Shown piece by piece: positions 60,253-64,000 of a stretch of 64,000 nucleotides of DNA. Origin of the DNA: Paramecium pentaurelia (taxonomy: Eukaryota; Ciliophora; Oligohymenophorea; Peniculida; Parameciidae); contig CAJJDO010000137.1 of assembly GCA_905183005.1 (NCBI GenBank), positions 93,315 to 157,314 on the forward strand. The letters run 5' to 3'. Within the stretch, counting starts at the first letter, position 1; each line of letters starts with the position of its first letter. Both the position numbers and the translations under genes were made by a program. The notes beneath the pieces were generated by a model. It searched no databases. It was not told the DNA's origin and saw only the letters and a list, made by a program, of their open reading frames with translations.

Positions 60253-61698
60253 ATGTACTCCTCAATGGAGGAGAGTTGGAACTTTGATGAATAAGAACCC
60301 AAATCTCCTTCTCAAGACTTATTAGACAAATATAATTCCCGTCTTTAAGAAATTGAAAAATCTAAAAGTAAAATTAAGGTATGAAACTGATTCACTTTCA
60401 AGAAATTTTAATTTGAATAACAGTTAGATCGATTAAGAAATTGGTATGAAATTAAAGAGCATTTACTTGAGATTACCAAAGAAGCTAATCTATTATAAAC
60501 TTAGAATGTTGAAAGAAGACAGCAACTTATTTATTAAATTAGAAATAGAGAATCTCAATTAAAAGAACTTAGAAGACTTCAAATTTAAGGAATTAAAAAA
60601 TAGAAATAAATAGGGTTATTTATTAAAGAATAGAGAACATCTAAAAGACAAGAAATTACAATTCAAGAAATAGATGAATTATTAAATGGAATATAAGCTA
60701 TGAAAGATAATTTATAATAAAAATATGGATGGTAATTCCCAAAGAAATAGATCTTTGATTTCTCATCTGATGAATTTCTAGAAGAAATAGATGTTCTTAA
60801 AACTGATCGTATTAAATTCGATTTCATTGAAAATAACATATACCATTTAGATAATAGTTAATAAATGCATTATGAAATGCAAAAGTAATTAAATCTTCCA
60901 TTAATTAGATTCAAGAAAAAACATTTAAATAGTGTACTTGATTAATCTGTAAGGTCTTACCAATCTTTATCTAGTTCATCTAAGAAAGAGATGTTGAGTT
61001 TGAGATTTGATAAAGTCACAACAAGACTTCCTCCAATACCAAAGGAAACTTAATCTTAATCTCAAACTACATAATAGCAGTTAAAGAGTGGTATAGGCTT
61101 ATCAAAAATGCTTAGATATCCTTTAAATTCTTAGACTCTAGCATCACCAAAAAGAAGATAATAATTTGGTTTTATTGAAGATATAATTGCAAATTCAGTT
61201 TCAAGTAGAGTACTGACTAGAAAATAGACTACAAATTTAACACATTAATCAGAGGGAGAAAGTTAAAGAAAAGATAGAAGAAAATAGGATCTATCTGTTC
61301 ATTCATCATAGGATAGAATGTTAAAAGTAAAAAATGTTTAGAAAATGTATTATCCAGATGTAAAATTTGACATCATAAGAGAAGTGGATGCTCCATAAAA
61401 ATAAAAGAAATTGCCTAGAAGAGGATTAAATTAATAACAAGAAATTTAACGTATTTTAAATAATGTTAATGAAACATTTTCACATGTTATTAATAATAAA
61501 GCCTATTCTGAACATAAATTCACTAAAATTAGAGATTTACAAAAATAATATGTAAAGGATGCAAATAGTTCCTTGTCAAAAATTGGTAAATATCAATTGG
61601 AAGAAAAACTAGATGATGTTTGGTAGACTCTAGTAAAAGATCAAAAAAAGAAATAACCAAAACTTTTGGACTATTATAAAAAAAAGTTTAAAATATGA
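60253..61698 (+). CDS. Coiled-coil protein of unknown function
   Basis: 473 residues; one 24-nt intron at 60379-60402 (AAG). N-terminal half is a coiled coil (DRLRNWYEIKEHLLEITKEA, RNRESQLKELRRLQIQ); the rest is basic, Ser/Gln-rich and probably disordered, with a final helical segment. No domain recognised. Its TGA overlaps the next gene's ATG as ATGA. Confidence 0.7.
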
Positions 61699-64000
61699 AT
61701 TAATAACAATATACTTATTCTTCTCGTTTATCTACAGATATTGGAGATGAAAGACTACTTCTACATAAAGATAAACTACTGTAAAAGATAATAGAGCAAA
61801 TTCAATTGTTGATCTAGAATCCAAATTAAGTATGAATTTCTTGTTGCCATAATAGCCAATTGAAGGTGATTAATAGTTCTATGATGGCTTTAAATATGGA
61901 ATAGCTCATTAATAGATATGTATATAGATTAATATAAATTTTAGCTGACATGATGTCATAGGTATAAATGAGTTCGAATATTGATCAACCTAGAAAGACA
62001 TTTTCACATTTAGTTTTCACAAAAATTTCTCATATCCTAAAGAATTACAGCACTCAGCAGTATAAAGTTAGCATCAAAATCAATTAAGAATTACATTATT
62101 TGGTAAGAGACACAATACGTACAATATCAGAGGCTTTTGAAGCTTGTTAATAAGTTGATAAAGTACAATTATGTGGTAAAGATGCTTCATTCAAATTATA
62201 TGATAAATATATGAGATAATTAGATTAACTGAGTTTTTTTTGGGAATAATTACATAGTTTAGAAAATAGATCTATAAATTTAAATAAGGAAAATATATCT
62301 TCTGAAATATCTTAGTATTTAGATCAATGGTTGGATACTTTAATTTAGAAATTAGATTTTAAATAGACATCATAGAGGTTATAATAATAAACATAATAAT
62401 AAAAACCAGTTTAAGCGACTAAAATCTAAACACAAGTAGATGATAGATTAAGAAATGCTCATGAATTATTTGCAGGACTTGGAAGAGAAAAAGATTAGAT
62501 AGCAGCTTTATAATTGTATACTAAATTAGCATAAGAAAATAATGCTATAGCTTAAGCAATAATGGGATAAATTTGTTTAGAAGGGATTATGGGTCCAAAA
62601 GATTATGATTAAGTTAAAATTTAAATTAATCATATATATAGGCTTTTAATTACTTTAAAAAGAGTGCCGATTAACGAAATACATTCAGTTTATATAATAC
62701 TTCTAAATTGGTTTTGGTATTTATTAAATTAATTAATAAAAGGAAGGAAAAGTTTATGATAAATTTTATGATAAGGATGATAATAATACAATAGTAAGTA
62801 AATATTCAAGTGAAGCATATAATCGAAATTATGATTGTAATTTTGCATTGACTCTTTTAAAAAGAGCTGCAGAATTAGATCATTTATAATCAATGATATA
62901 TTTGGGAGATCTTTATAGTAATGGACTTCAATTATAAGATTGTAGAATTTCAATAATAATATATTAGATACATTAGAGAAAGATTATTCAAATGCTGAAT
63001 TTTATTATAAATAAGCTAAAAATAAAAATTCTACTTAAGCAATGCATAAATTGGCTCTTCTTTATTAAACAATGTGTAAATAACCACTTTATAAAGTAAA
63101 TTATTTATTAATAACTTTTAGAATAGAAGTCAATTGATTTAGCCTCTATTGAATTAAGCTAAAAATCTAGATTATTTACCTGCTTTTTATGATTTAGGTT
63201 TATTACTTTATTAGGGATTACAAGATGAATTAGAATAGAATTAAGTTATGGCTGATTTAATATTTGAGTAAGGATGTATGAAGGGTGATCTTAAATGTGC
63301 TTAGAAATTACTCAGTATTAGATTTTAAGCATTAAGAAAGAATGAAGCTGTTGTAGAAGATTTCTTTTCTTTGCTTGATTAAATAGAGGAAAATAATAAG
63401 GATTGGACATTTACATATTATATGAGAGGGAAAGTTTATGAAAAAGGTGTTTAAGTAGAGAAAAATTAAAAGAAAGCCTAAGAATAATATAGATAAGGTT
63501 ATTTGAAGGGATGTTAAAAATGTAGAGTTTAATTAGATAAATATTAAAGAGAGACTTTTCCAACAGACAATAATCCAACAAATTCATAATAATCTTCATT
63601 AAATTAGAAATAAACTATAAATGGATTTATAGAATAAGTTAGATCATCTGAATGGAGAAGACCATTTTAAAAATAGAGATAAGTTTCTATTGGAAATGTA
63701 TAATAAATATATAATAATAATGTTGATAATGATATTTAATCTCCTGTGTATAATATTATTTTGATATATGATTTTAGTCAAGATAGATATACAAGAATGA
63801 CTATAAGTATTACAAGACCTAAGAATTAAACTGATGATAGAAAGAGAGGAGTATCTGCTATTGAATTACCACATTAAGAAATTGGTAGAAGCATTCTACT
63901 TTCATAAATGAAATCTCCTGATAAAGTTAATTAACATTCATAATTTTGGTCACCAAGATTACCATCTTAATAATCTTATGCTGGATCACAAATTACTAAT
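61695..64000 (+). CDS. Sel1-repeat protein, partial (runs off the window)
   Basis: Start ATG at 61695-61697; no stop before 64000. Introns 61830-61855, 61920-61944, 62613-62641, 62717-62742, 62942-62967 and 63096-63121. An N-terminal helical region of about 240 residues is followed by TPR-like Sel1 repeats: AALQLYTKLAQENNAIAQAI and MGQICLEGIMG, then AFNYFKKSADQ, LTLLKRAAELDHLQSMIYLG, AEFYYKQAKNKNSTQAMHKL and QYRQGYLKGCQKC. Sel1 repeats are adaptor solenoids. The last 150 residues seen are Gln/Ser-rich. One further 30-nt intron-like stretch (about 63748-63777) would keep the frame if spliced. The 3' end is missing. Confidence 0.78.

Noticed and set aside
1..64000. Telomere, CRISPR array, tRNA or rRNA genes
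   Set aside because: No C4A2/C3A3-type telomere repeats at either end, no spaced direct repeats, and no tRNA cloverleaf or rRNA core sequence noticed by eye; a covariance-model search would be decisive for small RNAs.

Overview
The window is macronuclear DNA from a ciliate, almost certainly Paramecium or a close relative. Open frames hold only if TAA and TAG read as glutamine and TGA is the sole stop. The frames are joined by about 95 tiny introns of 20-32 nt (most 22-29, almost all starting GTA). Two trichocyst matrix protein genes are present, gene density is high and the DNA is very AT-rich. I placed the introns by hand, and every multi-exon model below comes out an exact multiple of three. 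All exon models are reading-frame inferences without transcript data.

Layout. 1-1.2 kb: end of a degenerate Tc1/mariner (IS630-like) transposase, then non-coding DNA. 1.2-8.9 kb: oxysterol-binding protein, a YqgE-like fragment, a pseudokinase-(ER)n-MORN fusion, and a hybrid histidine kinase. 9-24 kb: BFR1-like, coiled-coil, DENN, lipoyl-fold-like, PAP2 phosphatase, B-box, multi-pass membrane, PB1/NBR1-like and GTSF1-like genes. 24-29 kb: small genes, two perfect 1,086-bp copies around a single N (probably an unmerged contig join), and methylisocitrate lyase. 29-39 kb: importin beta, a MAP3K with helical repeats, and an unresolved decayed stretch. 38-45 kb: ER DnaJ, an AGC kinase, and tandem ubiquitin proteases, one of them catalytically dead. 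45-53 kb: an ankyrin-TENT nucleotidyltransferase, a PB1-like paralogue, ribosomal eL39 and a second AGC kinase. 52-64 kb: two trichocyst matrix proteins, PTEN, ribosomal uS15, a RING protein, a sterol-desaturase-family enzyme and a Sel1-repeat protein cut by the window end.

The neighbours do not form one pathway. Several touch cell signalling (histidine kinase, MAP3K, AGC kinases, PTEN), ubiquitin and autophagy (USPs, RING, NBR1-like), nuclear transport and RNA (importin beta, TENT, GTSF1-like), and secretion (trichocyst proteins, DnaJ, DENN, OSBP).

The most striking property is compaction. Two same-strand pairs overlap as ATGA, one convergent pair shares a palindromic TGATCA that gives both stops, one divergent pair has start codons 14 bp apart, and one frame runs 85 nt into the uS15 gene.
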